From Pseudoduganella namucuonensis (GTDB taxonomy: Bacteria; Pseudomonadota; Gammaproteobacteria; Burkholderiales; Burkholderiaceae_D), in assembly GCF_900116645.1 (NCBI RefSeq), contig NZ_FPBO01000017.1:98136-162135 (forward strand): a stretch of DNA of 64,000 bases. The letters run 5' to 3'. The translations under genes and the position numbers were made by a program. Shown here in pieces: positions 36,225 to 46,946 of the stretch. How positions within the stretch are numbered: the first letter of the stretch is position 1; each line of letters begins with the position of its first letter. Below the pieces are notes generated by a model. The model had not been told where the DNA came from, made no database searches, and saw only the letters and a list, made by a program, of their open reading frames with translations.

Positions 36225-37598
36225 ATGCGTTACACCAAACTAGCGCTCGCGGTCATGTCGGCGGCCATCCTGGCGGCTTGCGGCAGCGGCAAACCCAATG
36301 GCGGCGACCAGACGCTCAAAGTCAAATTCGCATCCCAGGTCTCCTTCGGCGACAGCCTGTCCGACGTCGGCACCTACGCGGTGGGCACGGTCAAGGCGCT
36401 GGGCGGCGGCAAATACACCATCAACGGCAACAACACCGGCGTCAACGCCGAGCTGACCGGCAAGAACTGGACCGAGCTGATGGCCGCCCAGTTCGGCCTG
36501 CCCGCCCCGTGCGCGGCCATGACCGGCCTGGACGGCGACGCCGCGCGCGGCTTCAAGGTGCCCGTCACCAACAACGCCGGCTGCTACGGCTACGCCCAGG
36601 GCGGCGCCCGCGTGACCAACCCGGTCGGCCCCGGCAACAAGCTGACCGGCAGCGCGCTGGGCCAGCTGACCGTGCCGGTCGTGCAACAGGTGAAGAACCA
36701 CCTGGCCGCCGTGGGCGGCAAGTTCAAGGGTGACGAGATCGTCTTCGTGATGGCCGGCGGCAACGACGTGCTGTTCAACCTGGGCGCGCTGTCCTCCGGC
36801 GCCACCGCCGCCGGCACCGCCGCGGGCGCCACCGCCTTCGCCACCAGCCTGGTCGGCCAGCTGGCCGCCGGCGCGCCGAATCCGCAGACCGCCGCGCAGG
36901 CGATCGGCCTGGCGCTGGCCACCGAGGCCGCCAATCCGGCCAAGACCGACGCCTCCGTGGTCGCCGCCGCCGTGACCGCCGCAGTGAAGGCCGGCAACAC
37001 CGCCGTCGCCTCGCTGGCCGTGTACGGCCCGATGGTCGCCAAGGCCCAGGCCGACGGCACCGCCGCCGGCACCAAGGCCGGCACCGACTACGCCGCCGCC
37101 GAGGGACCGAAACTGGTGGTGGCCATGGCCGCCGCCGGCCGCGAGCTGGCCGCCATCGTCAAGAACCAGATCGTGGCCAACGGCGCCAAGTACGTCACCG
37201 TCAACAATCTGCCGGACGTGTCGATCACGCCGTCGGCGCTGGCGCAGCCGGCCTCGACCCAGCAACTGATCGCCGCCATGGTGAAGGCCTTCAACGACGA
37301 GCTGACCGCCGGCCTGAACGGTGTCTCCAACGTGCTGATCGTCGACGTCTACTACGTGAGCCACGACCAGGCCACCAACCCGGGTCCGTACGGCCTGACC
37401 AATGTGAAGGAAGCCGCGTGCGACCTGAGCGCGGCCAAGAACCCGCTGGGCAGCTCGCTGACTTGCAACGCCAGCAACCTGAAGTCCGGCGACGTGAGCC
37501 ACTACGCCTTCGCCGACGATGTGCACCCGACGCCATTCAACAACTGGCTGCTGGCGCGCTACGTTTCCGAGAAAATGGTTGTGAAAGGCTGGCTGTAA
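36225..37598 (+). CDS. SGNH/GDSL-family esterase, lipoprotein
   Basis: 457-residue SGNH hydrolase. The lipobox AAILAAC gives Cys19. Block I is SFGDSLSDVG with nucleophile Ser44; block III is MAGGNDVLF; block V is ADDVHPTPFNNW with Asp431 and His434. Between blocks III and V lies an Ala-rich helical stretch of about 100 residues (TAAGTAAGATAFA and following). TTAGGAGACAG precedes the ATG. The 147-bp AT-rich region upstream probably holds its own promoter (TATAAA at 36192). Likely cleaves an ester outside the cytoplasm. Confidence 0.88.
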   Translation: MRYTKLALAVMSAAILAACGSGKPNGGDQTLKVKFASQVSFGDSLSDVGTYAVGTVKALGGGKYTINGNNTGVNAELTGKNWTELMAAQFGLPAPCAAMTGLDGDAARGFKVPVTNNAGCYGYAQGGARVTNPVGPGNKLTGSALGQLTVPVVQQVKNHLAAVGGKFKGDEIVFVMAGGNDVLFNLGALSSGATAAGTAAGATAFATSLVGQLAAGAPNPQTAAQAIGLALATEAANPAKTDASVVAAAVTAAVKAGNTAVASLAVYGPMVAKAQADGTAAGTKAGTDYAAAEGPKLVVAMAAAGRELAAIVKNQIVANGAKYVTVNNLPDVSITPSALAQPASTQQLIAAMVKAFNDELTAGLNGVSNVLIVDVYYVSHDQATNPGPYGLTNVKEAACDLSAAKNPLGSSLTCNASNLKSGDVSHYAFADDVHPTPFNNWLLARYVSEKMVVKGWL

Positions 37599-37633
37599 GC
37601 CGCCCGGTCCGCACATACAAGGTGAATAAGAAG

Positions 37634-38326
37634 ATGAACAACAAGATGAATACGCGTGTCAACGGCGCGCTCAAACTGCTGGCGCTGGCCGCCGCGCTGG
37701 CCGTCGCCACGGGCGCCTCGGCGCAGTCGGCGGGGCAATGGATGGCCCAGGTCGGCCTGAACAAGATCGAACCGGACGTCAAGAGCGGCAACGTGACCGC
37801 GCCGGCCCTGCCGGAAAGCCGGGCCGACATCGGCGCCGACGTGCAGCCGGTCTTCACCGTCGGCCGCATGCTGACCGACAACATCTCGCTCGAGCTGCAC
37901 CTGGGCGTGCCGTACAAGCACAAGATCTACGGCGCCGGCTCGCTGGAAGGCACGGGCGCGCTGGCCACCTCGGAAGTGCTGCCGCCGACCCTGTTCGCGC
38001 AGTACCGCCTGTTCAAGCCGGACAGCGTGGTGCGTCCGTACGCCGGCCTGGGCCTGACCTACGCCTACTTCCGCAACGAGACCGGCTCCGGCCAGCTGAC
38101 CGCGCTGCTGAACCCGGGCGGCCCGCCGGCCACGTTCTCGATGCAGAACAAGTGGGCGGTCGCCGTCCAGCTGGGCGCGACCGTGGCGATCAACAAGCAG
38201 TGGTTCGCCGACGTGTCCGTGGCCAAGAGCAAGCTGAAGAGCACCGCGACCTACTCGACCGGCCAGACCATGGAGGCGCGCCTGGATCCGCTGGCGGTCT
38301 GCATCGGCATCGGCTACAACTTCTAA
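37634..38326 (+). CDS. OmpW family outer-membrane protein
   Basis: 230-residue protein with signal peptide (LLALAAALAVATGASAQ) and an eight-stranded OmpW barrel: QWMAQVGLNKIEPDVKSG, GRMLTDNISLELHLGVPYKH, VRPYAGLGLTYAYF and a C-terminus IGIGYNF ending in Phe. OmpW forms a narrow hydrophobic channel. AAGGTG lies 9 nt before the ATG at 37634. It follows the SGNH esterase by 35 bp and may carry its hydrophobic products. Confidence 0.9.
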   Translation: MNNKMNTRVNGALKLLALAAALAVATGASAQSAGQWMAQVGLNKIEPDVKSGNVTAPALPESRADIGADVQPVFTVGRMLTDNISLELHLGVPYKHKIYGAGSLEGTGALATSEVLPPTLFAQYRLFKPDSVVRPYAGLGLTYAYFRNETGSGQLTALLNPGGPPATFSMQNKWAVAVQLGATVAINKQWFADVSVAKSKLKSTATYSTGQTMEARLDPLAVCIGIGYNF

Positions 38327-38340
38327 GCGGGCGCTTCAAT

Positions 38341-38379
38341 GAAAAACGCCGCGGGCCGCACGGCCCGCGGCGTTTTTTC
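38341..38379. terminator. Bidirectional terminator between ompW-like gene and gcdH
   Basis: ACGCCGCGGGCC (38346-38357), GCAC loop, GGCCCGCGGCGT (38362-38373), with AAAAA on one side and TTTTTT on the other. It serves both convergent genes. Confidence 0.92.
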
Positions 38380-38391
38380 ATGGCGCCGGTG

Positions 38392-39576
38392 TTACTGGAA
38401 TGCCTGGATGCCGGTCTGCGCGCGGCCCAGGATCAGCGCGTGGATGTCGTGCGTGCCCTCGTAGGTGTTGACCACCTCCAGGTTCACCATGTGGCGGATG
38501 ATGCCGAACTCGTCGGAGATGCCGTTGCCGCCCAGCATGTCGCGCGCGACGCGGGCGATGTCCAGCGACTTGCCGCAGGAATTGCGCTTCATCATGGAGG
38601 TGATTTCGACGGCGGCGGTGCCGGCGTCCTTCATGCGGCCCAGCCGCAAACAGCCCTGCAGGCCCAGCGTGATCTCGGTCTGCATGTCCGCCAGTTTCTT
38701 CTGCACCAGCTGGTTGGCGGCCAGCGGACGGCCGAACTGGTGGCGGTCCAGCACGTACTGGCGCGCCGTGTGCCAGCACGACTCGGCCGCGCCCAGCGCG
38801 CCCCAGGCGATGCCGTAGCGGGCCGAGTTCAGGCAGGTGAACGGCCCCTTCAGGCCGCGCACGTCCGGGAAGGCGTTCTCCTCAGGGCAGAACACATTGT
38901 CCATCACGATCTCGCCGGTGACGGAGGCGCGCAGGCCGAACTTGCCGTGGATGGCGGGCGCGGACAGGCCGGCCATGCCTTTTTCCAGGATGAAGCCGCG
39001 GATCGCGCCCTCGTCGTCCTTGGCCCACACCACGAACACGTCCGCCACCGGGGAGTTGGTGATCCACATCTTGGAACCGCTCAGCGCGTAGCCGCCCGCC
39101 ACCTTTTTTGCGCGGGTGATCATGGAGCCGGGGTCGGAGCCGTGGTTCGGCTCGGTCAGGCCGAAGCAGCCTATCCAGGCGCCGCTGGCCAGCTTGGGCA
39201 GGAAGCGCCGGCGCTGCTCCTCGGTGCCGAACTCGTAGATGGGCACCATCACCAGCGACGATTGCACGCTCATCATCGAGCGGTAGCCCGAATCGATGCG
39301 CTCGACCTCGCGCGCGATCAGGCCGTAGGCCACGTAATTGAGGCCGGGGCCGCCGTATTGCTCGGGGATGGTCGGGCCCAGCAGGCCCAGTTCGCCCATT
39401 TCGGGGAAGATGGACGTGTCCATGCGCTCGTGGCGGAACGCTTCCAGGACGCGTGGCGCCAGCTTGTCCTGGCAATAGGCCGCGGCGGCGTCGCGCACCA
39501 TGCGCTCGTCGTCGGTTAACTGTTCGTTCAGCAACAGGGGGTCGTCCCAGTGGAACTGCGCGCGGGCGTGGCTCAT
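38392..39576 (-). CDS. gcdH: Glutaryl-CoA dehydrogenase (acyl-CoA dehydrogenase family)
   Basis: 394-residue FAD-dependent acyl-CoA dehydrogenase. FHWDDPLLLNEQLTDDERMV at the N-terminus and YGGPGLNYVAYGLIAREVER are characteristic of glutaryl-CoA dehydrogenases, which make crotonyl-CoA in lysine/tryptophan breakdown. GCFGLTEPNHGSDPGSM binds FAD/substrate and NTYEGTHDIHAL holds the catalytic Glu. The specific substrate assignment rests on overall resemblance. The flavin reductase gene lies 17 bp upstream on the same strand. Confidence 0.88.
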   Translation of the reverse strand: MSHARAQFHWDDPLLLNEQLTDDERMVRDAAAAYCQDKLAPRVLEAFRHERMDTSIFPEMGELGLLGPTIPEQYGGPGLNYVAYGLIAREVERIDSGYRSMMSVQSSLVMVPIYEFGTEEQRRRFLPKLASGAWIGCFGLTEPNHGSDPGSMITRAKKVAGGYALSGSKMWITNSPVADVFVVWAKDDEGAIRGFILEKGMAGLSAPAIHGKFGLRASVTGEIVMDNVFCPEENAFPDVRGLKGPFTCLNSARYGIAWGALGAAESCWHTARQYVLDRHQFGRPLAANQLVQKKLADMQTEITLGLQGCLRLGRMKDAGTAAVEITSMMKRNSCGKSLDIARVARDMLGGNGISDEFGIIRHMVNLEVVNTYEGTHDIHALILGRAQTGIQAFQ

Positions 39577-39593
39577 GGTGTTTTCCTCGATTT

Positions 39594-40097
39594 TCAGCGC
39601 AGCGCGCCGAACTGGCCGTTGTGGAAGATCAGGGGCGACTGGGGCGCGCACGCGCATTCCTCGACCTCGCCGACGAAAATCACGTGGTCGCCCTCGGGAT
39701 AGCGGCTGCGGTTGTGGCATTCGAACCACGCCGCCGCGCCCTTCAGGATGGGCTGGCCGGTGCGCGACAGCTCGAATTCCACGCCGTTCCACGGGTCCTC
39801 CGAGCGGCGCGAGAACAGCTTGGCCAGGTGGGCCTGCTCGGCGCCCAGCACGTTGATCACGTAGTGCGAATTGCCGCTGAAGATGGGCAGGCTGTTGGCG
39901 GCCGTGCCCAGGCTCCACAGCACCAGCGGCGGGTCCAGCGACACGGAATTGAAGGAACTGGCGGTCAGGCCGCGGAAGGTGCCGTCGGCCAGCCGGGTGG
40001 TGATGACGGTGACGCCGGTGGCGAACTGGGACAACGCCTGGCGGAAATGCAGCGCGTCGAATTCTCGCGCCTCGGCGCGGGGGGAGCTTATGTTCAT
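39594..40097 (-). CDS. Flavin reductase family protein
   Basis: 167-residue FMN-binding protein of the flavin reductase (HpaC-like) family. FRQALSQFATGVTVIT, GLTASSFNSVSLDPPL and FAINVL-like YVINVLGAEQAHLAKLF are typical. It reduces flavin with NAD(P)H to serve a partner enzyme or forms part of an acyl-CoA pathway; the partner is unknown. The ATG at 40097 (MNISSPRAEAREF) is preferred over an upstream in-frame start. It heads the two-gene unit with gcdH and is divergent from msrA. Confidence 0.88.
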   Translation of the reverse strand: MNISSPRAEAREFDALHFRQALSQFATGVTVITTRLADGTFRGLTASSFNSVSLDPPLVLWSLGTAANSLPIFSGNSHYVINVLGAEQAHLAKLFSRRSEDPWNGVEFELSRTGQPILKGAAAWFECHNRSRYPEGDHVIFVGEVEECACAPQSPLIFHNGQFGALR

Positions 40098-40227
40098 AAA
40101 AGGCCTGTATCTTTCCGCCATTATGCCAAAGATTGCCACGCAACAGTTTGCAGGTGCGCGCGCTGGCGCTTTGCGTTACATTAGGGAGATAAAAGCAATC
40201 CAAAAAGTACTCATTGCAGGGGGCGGT

Positions 40228-40767
40228 ATGACAACGAATGCGGCGCTGGACATAGCCGTTCTGGGGGGCGGGTGCTTCTGGTGCATCGAGGCGGTGTACC
40301 TGGAAGTGCGCGGCGTGAACCGGGTGGAATCCGGCTACTCGGGCGGCCAGCAGCCGGATCCGACCTACGAGCAGGTCTGCGCCGGCGGCACCGGCCACGC
40401 CGAGGTGGTCAAGCTGGAATTCGACCCCGCCGTCGTCACCTACCGCGACATCCTCGAGATCTTCTTCACCATCCACGACCCCACCACCCTGAACCGCCAG
40501 GGCAACGACGTCGGCACCCAGTACCGTTCCGTGATCTACCACCAGTCGCCCGAGCAGGAGGCCACGGCGCGCCAGGTGATCGCCGAGATGGCGGTGGTGT
40601 GGGACGCCCCCATCGTCACCGAACTGTCGCCGGCGCAGCCCTATTACCCGGCCGAGGACTACCACCAGAACTACTTCGCCCAGCATCCCATGCAAGGCTA
40701 TTGCGCCTTCGTGGTGGCGCCCAAGGTCGCCAAGTTCCGCAAGACGCACGCCGGCCGGCTGAAGTAG
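40228..40767 (+). CDS. msrA: Peptide methionine sulfoxide reductase MsrA
   Basis: 179-residue MsrA, which repairs methionine-S-sulfoxide in proteins. Catalytic Cys16 lies in GGGCFWCIEAVY; GGTGHAEVVKLEFDP, DVGTQYRSVIY and the C-terminal QGYCAFVV (resolving Cys) are present. No signal peptide, so cytosolic. The ATG at 40228 follows AGGGGGCGG. The HD-GYP gene starts 3 bp after its stop. Confidence 0.97.
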   Translation: MTTNAALDIAVLGGGCFWCIEAVYLEVRGVNRVESGYSGGQQPDPTYEQVCAGGTGHAEVVKLEFDPAVVTYRDILEIFFTIHDPTTLNRQGNDVGTQYRSVIYHQSPEQEATARQVIAEMAVVWDAPIVTELSPAQPYYPAEDYHQNYFAQHPMQGYCAFVVAPKVAKFRKTHAGRLK

Positions 40768-40770
40768 CGC

Positions 40771-41805
40771 ATGAAGGTCGTGATCGTCGACGACACGCAC
40801 ATCAACCTGGTGCTGATGTCACGCCTGGTGGGCAAGCTGGAGGACGTGGAGACCGTCACCTTCCAGGCCGCGCGGCCCGCGCTGGACTGGTGCAACAGCC
40901 AGCCCTGGGACCTCTTGATCATCGACTACATGATGCCTGACATGAACGGGCTGGAACTGATCGCGCGCCTGGAAGGGGGTGTGCACGCGAACGCGCGCGA
41001 GCGCCCGCCGGTGCTGATGGTCACCGCCAGCATGGACGTCGAGGTGCGCCACCGCGCGCTGGAGAACGGCGCCAGCGACTTCCTGATCAAGCCGATCGAC
41101 AAGGTGGAATTCCTGGCGCGCACGCGCAACATGCTGCAGCTGCGGCGCGCCACCGTCGGCCTGCGCGCGGAGGTCGGCAAGGCCACCGCCGAACTGCGGG
41201 CGCGCGAGCAGGAGACCATCATGCTGCTGGCGCGCGCCTCCGAATACCGCGACCCGGAGACCGGCGCCCACATCCTGCGCATGGCGCACTACTCGCAGCT
41301 GATCGCGGCGGAACTGGGGCTGTCGGAACAGGAGCAGGAGGACATCCTGAACGCCGCCCCGATGCACGACGTCGGCAAGGTCGGCACGCCCGACCACATC
41401 CTGCTGAAACCGGGCCGCCTGAACGAGGAGGAGATGATCGTCATGCGCCAGCACGCGCGAATGGGCTACGACATTCTGAAGGGCAGCCAGGCCCGCATGC
41501 TGCAACTGGCGGCCGACATCGCGCTGACCCACCACGAGCGCTACGACGGCGCCGGCTATCCGAACGGCCGCGCCGGCGAGGACATCCCGCTGGCGGGCCG
41601 CATCGTCGCCGTGGCCGACGTGTTCGACGCGCTGACCAGCCGGCGGCCCTACAAGGCACCGTGGACCATGGAGGCGGCGCGCCGGTATCTGGAGGAGAAC
41701 AGCGGCGGCCATTTCGACCCGCGCTGCGTGGCGGCGCTGCTGGCGCGCTGGGACGCCGTGCGCGAAATCCGCGCCCGCTACCAGGACGACGAGCAGGGCG
41801 CCTGA
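40771..41805 (+). CDS. Response regulator with HD-GYP phosphodiesterase domain (RpfG-like)
   Basis: 344-residue two-domain regulator. The receiver domain (VVIVDDTHIN, phospho-acceptor Asp52 in LIIDYMMPD, Lys in FLIKPIDK) is joined by a coiled coil to an HD-GYP domain. MHDVGK holds His199/Asp200; HHERYDGAGYPNG is the signature stretch, with GRIVAVADVFDALTSRRPYK after it. All metal ligands look intact, so it should hydrolyse c-di-GMP. The hybrid kinase gene follows after 6 bp and is the likely phosphodonor, as in RpfC-RpfG. Confidence 0.92.
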   Translation: MKVVIVDDTHINLVLMSRLVGKLEDVETVTFQAARPALDWCNSQPWDLLIIDYMMPDMNGLELIARLEGGVHANARERPPVLMVTASMDVEVRHRALENGASDFLIKPIDKVEFLARTRNMLQLRRATVGLRAEVGKATAELRAREQETIMLLARASEYRDPETGAHILRMAHYSQLIAAELGLSEQEQEDILNAAPMHDVGKVGTPDHILLKPGRLNEEEMIVMRQHARMGYDILKGSQARMLQLAADIALTHHERYDGAGYPNGRAGEDIPLAGRIVAVADVFDALTSRRPYKAPWTMEAARRYLEENSGGHFDPRCVAALLARWDAVREIRARYQDDEQGA

Positions 41806-41811
41806 GCGGCC

Positions 41812-44352
<2,541 letters not shown>

Positions 44353-45565
44353 ATGTAGCCCCGCGACCATGGCAGCGCGCGCGGATGCCGCCCCGCCTTG
44401 CCGCACACGATCTGGTACAGGCTGATCCAGTCCTGCTCGAACGCGTAGCTGCAGCCGGCCAGGTACACATGCCAGATGCGGAAGCGCTTGTCGCCCGCCA
44501 GTTCCCGCACGCGGTCGGCGGCGGCCTCGAAATTCTCGGTCCAGATGCCGCAGGTGCGGGCGTAGTGGCGGCGCAGGTTTTCCACGTCGTAGGCCTCCAG
44601 CCCGCCCTGCTGCATGGCCTTGAGCACCTGTCCCAGGTGCGCCAGTTCCCCTTGCGGAAACACGTATTTGTCGATGAACTCGCCGCCGCCGTACGGGGTC
44701 TGGCCGTTGTCCGGGTCGGTGGAGGTGATGCCGTGGTTCATGGCCACCCCGTCCTCCTCCAGCAGGCGGCCGATGGCGGCGAAGTACTCGGGCAGATGCC
44801 GCAACCCCACGTGCTCGAACATGCCCACGCTGGTGATGCGGTCGAACCGGCCCCGCACGTCGCGGTAGTCCTGCAGCCGGATCTCCACCAGGTGCGCCAG
44901 CCCCGCCTCCCGCACCCGCCGCTGCGCCAGCGCGTACTGGTTCTGCGACAACGTGACGCCCACGCAGCGCGCGCCGTGGCGGCTGGCCGCGCGCATCGCC
45001 AGCGCGCCCCAGCCGCAGCCGATGTCGAGCAGCGTCTGCCCCGGGCGCAGGCGGATCTTGGCCAGGATGTGGTCGATCTTCTTGATCTGGGCGGTGGCCA
45101 GGTCCTCGTCGCCGCGCTCGAAGTAGGCGCAGGAATACACCATGCCCGGGTCCAGGAACTGCGCGTAGAACTCGTTGGAGACGTCGTAGTGGTAGCGGAT
45201 CGCGTCGGCGTCGCGCGCCTTGGTGTGGCCCAGGCGGCGGCCGAGGAGCGCCCAGCGGCCGCGCTCCGCCTTCAGCGTGGAGCGCGCCAGCGCGTTGACC
45301 ACCGCGATCATGTCGCGCGCCGCGCCGCGCACCTCGATGTCGCCCTCCACGTAGGCCGCGCCCAGGTTGGCCAGCGACGGCGTGAGCAGGTAGCGCGCCG
45401 CCGAGGCCCGCGGCAGCCGTATCGTCACGCGCGGCGGGTCGGCCGAAAAGTCCAGGTGCTGGCCGTTCCACAGTTCGATGCGCAGCGGCAGCGCCATCTG
45501 CTTGCGCACGCTGGCCATCCACGCGCTGAGCCGGTTTTGCAGAAACATGATCCACCTCCGGTGAA

Positions 45566-45627
45566 AACCAGAGGTGGAGTCCGGGGTCCGACCCGAGCGG
45601 GTCGGACCCCGGCAGTCGCCTCTGGTT
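45566..45627. repeat. REP-like palindromic element, short type, copy E
   Basis: Core GGGGTCCGACCC (45583-45594), GAGC loop, GGGTCGGACCCC (45599-45610); outer arms AACCAGAGGTGGAGTCC and GGCAGTCGCCTCTGGTT pair almost completely, giving a ~29-bp stem. It abuts the pdxH stop codon (45628-45630) exactly and ends 18 bp before the cfa ATG. Confidence 0.85.
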
Positions 45628-46860
45628 CTAGGGCTGCAGGCGTTCCTTCTTCCAGCCGCCATCCGCCTGCAGCGTGAACACGATGCGGTCATGGAAGCGC
45701 GAGCGGCGTCCCTGCCAGAATTCCACGCGCTCGGGCACCAGACGGTAGCCGCCCCAGTGCGCCGGACGCTTCGGCTGGCCGCCGCTGGCGGCCTCCACGG
45801 CCGCGAAGTTCGTCTCCATCTCGGTCCGGCTGGCGATCCACTCGCTTTGGCGCGAGGCGACCGCCGCCAGCTGGCTCTTCACGGGACGGCTGTAGAAATA
45901 CTTGTCGCTGTCCTCGGCCGAGGTTTTCTCGACGCGGCCCTCGATGCGCACCTGGCGTTCCAGCTCGCGCCAGAAGAACAGCAGCGCCGCGTTCGGGTTT
46001 TCCTCCAGTTGCCGGCCTTTCTGGCTCTCGTAGTTGGTGTACCAGGTGAAACCGCGCGCGTCGTATTGCTTGATCAGCACGATGCGCGAGGTGGGCTTGC
46101 CGTCCAGGCCCACCGTCGACACGGCCATCGCGTTGGCCTCGAACACCTCCGCCTTCATCGCCTCGTCGAACCACTTGGCGAACTGCGCCACCGGGTGGTC
46201 CAGCGTGTCGCCCTCGTCCAGGCTGGCGCGCCCGTAGTCCAGGCGCAGGTCGGCGATGTCGACGCCGCCGGCGACGGGGGCGGCCGCCTCGGGCCGCGGG
46301 GCGGGCGCCGCCGCCGGCGCGGCGGTTTGCGCCACGCCGCGGCGCTGCCGCATCGCCTCGCCCAGCTCGTGCATCTGCGCCGGGCTGAACAGCCGCTTGG
46401 CCATGGGCGCGATGTGCGCCTCCTCCTGCTCCATGTGGCCCGTGTAGGCGTTGACGAACTTTTGCACGTCGACGTCGGACAAGGCCGCGTCCGTCTGAGT
46501 GGCAATTTTGGCAAGTTGCGATTTTATTATAAGCCAGTCCGCGTCCATTTGCGCGTGCTGCGCAACGATGCGCGGCGCCAGTTCGCGCAGCAGCGCCGCG
46601 TCGGCGTCGCGGGCGGTGGCCTCCAGCATCGGCAGCAGGTTGCGCTCCTCGTCCTCGTGGTGCAGGTGGGCCGCGTTGTCGAAGTATTTCAGCACGGCGC
46701 GCGCCGCCTGGGCCGCCTCGTCGTCGGCGCCGTGCGCCGCCAGGTGGGCCGGCAGCTTGCCCAGCGTGGCCAGCTGCTTGCGGATGCGGTCGTGGCAATG
46801 CTTGAGGACGGCGATGGGCTGGCCGAAGTCCGGCGCGGTGTCGATCAGGGAAGTGCTCAT
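45628..46860 (-). CDS. pdxH: Hemerythrin-like domain fused to pyridoxamine 5'-phosphate oxidase
   Basis: 410-residue two-domain protein. Residues ~12-160 are a hemerythrin HHE-type four-helix bundle with candidate diiron ligands His23 (HCHDRIR), His67/His68 with Glu71/Glu72 (HLHHEDEERNL), His102 (QHAQMD), and His142, Glu146, His149 (HMEQEEAHIAP). An Ala/Pro linker (~170-198) leads to a full PdxH domain with SRIVLIKQYDARGFTWYTNY (FMN/PLP contacts), EFWQGRRSRFHDR and the C-terminal WKKERLQP. PdxH oxidises PNP/PMP to PLP using FMN and O2. No frameshift or strong internal start is seen at the junction. The hemerythrin part may bind O2, NO or iron near the O2-using oxidase; this is inference. Confidence 0.9.
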   Translation of the reverse strand: MSTSLIDTAPDFGQPIAVLKHCHDRIRKQLATLGKLPAHLAAHGADDEAAQAARAVLKYFDNAAHLHHEDEERNLLPMLEATARDADAALLRELAPRIVAQHAQMDADWLIIKSQLAKIATQTDAALSDVDVQKFVNAYTGHMEQEEAHIAPMAKRLFSPAQMHELGEAMRQRRGVAQTAAPAAAPAPRPEAAAPVAGGVDIADLRLDYGRASLDEGDTLDHPVAQFAKWFDEAMKAEVFEANAMAVSTVGLDGKPTSRIVLIKQYDARGFTWYTNYESQKGRQLEENPNAALLFFWRELERQVRIEGRVEKTSAEDSDKYFYSRPVKSQLAAVASRQSEWIASRTEMETNFAAVEAASGGQPKRPAHWGGYRLVPERVEFWQGRRSRFHDRIVFTLQADGGWKKERLQP

Positions 46861-46934
46861 GGTGTGCTCGGTCGGTGTGCGGTGGGATGGATCGGTTGGC
46901 AGCCATTCTAGAATACCTTGGCCGCCGCGTCCGC

Positions 46935-46940
46935 TAAAAT
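46935..46940 (+). promoter_or_regulatory. Putative -10 of tcdA, implying a leaderless or very short leader
   Basis: TAAAAT followed by GGCG lies only 6 bp before the tcdA ATG, and no Shine-Dalgarno is present. If used, transcription would start at or next to the ATG. Confidence 0.3.
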
Positions 46941-46946
46941 GGCGGT

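Noticed and set aside
45628..46860. The hemerythrin-PdxH gene as two genes joined by a sequencing error
   Set aside because: One frame runs through both domains and an Ala/Pro linker with normal codon bias; the linker has no stop, no convincing start and no ribosome-binding site.
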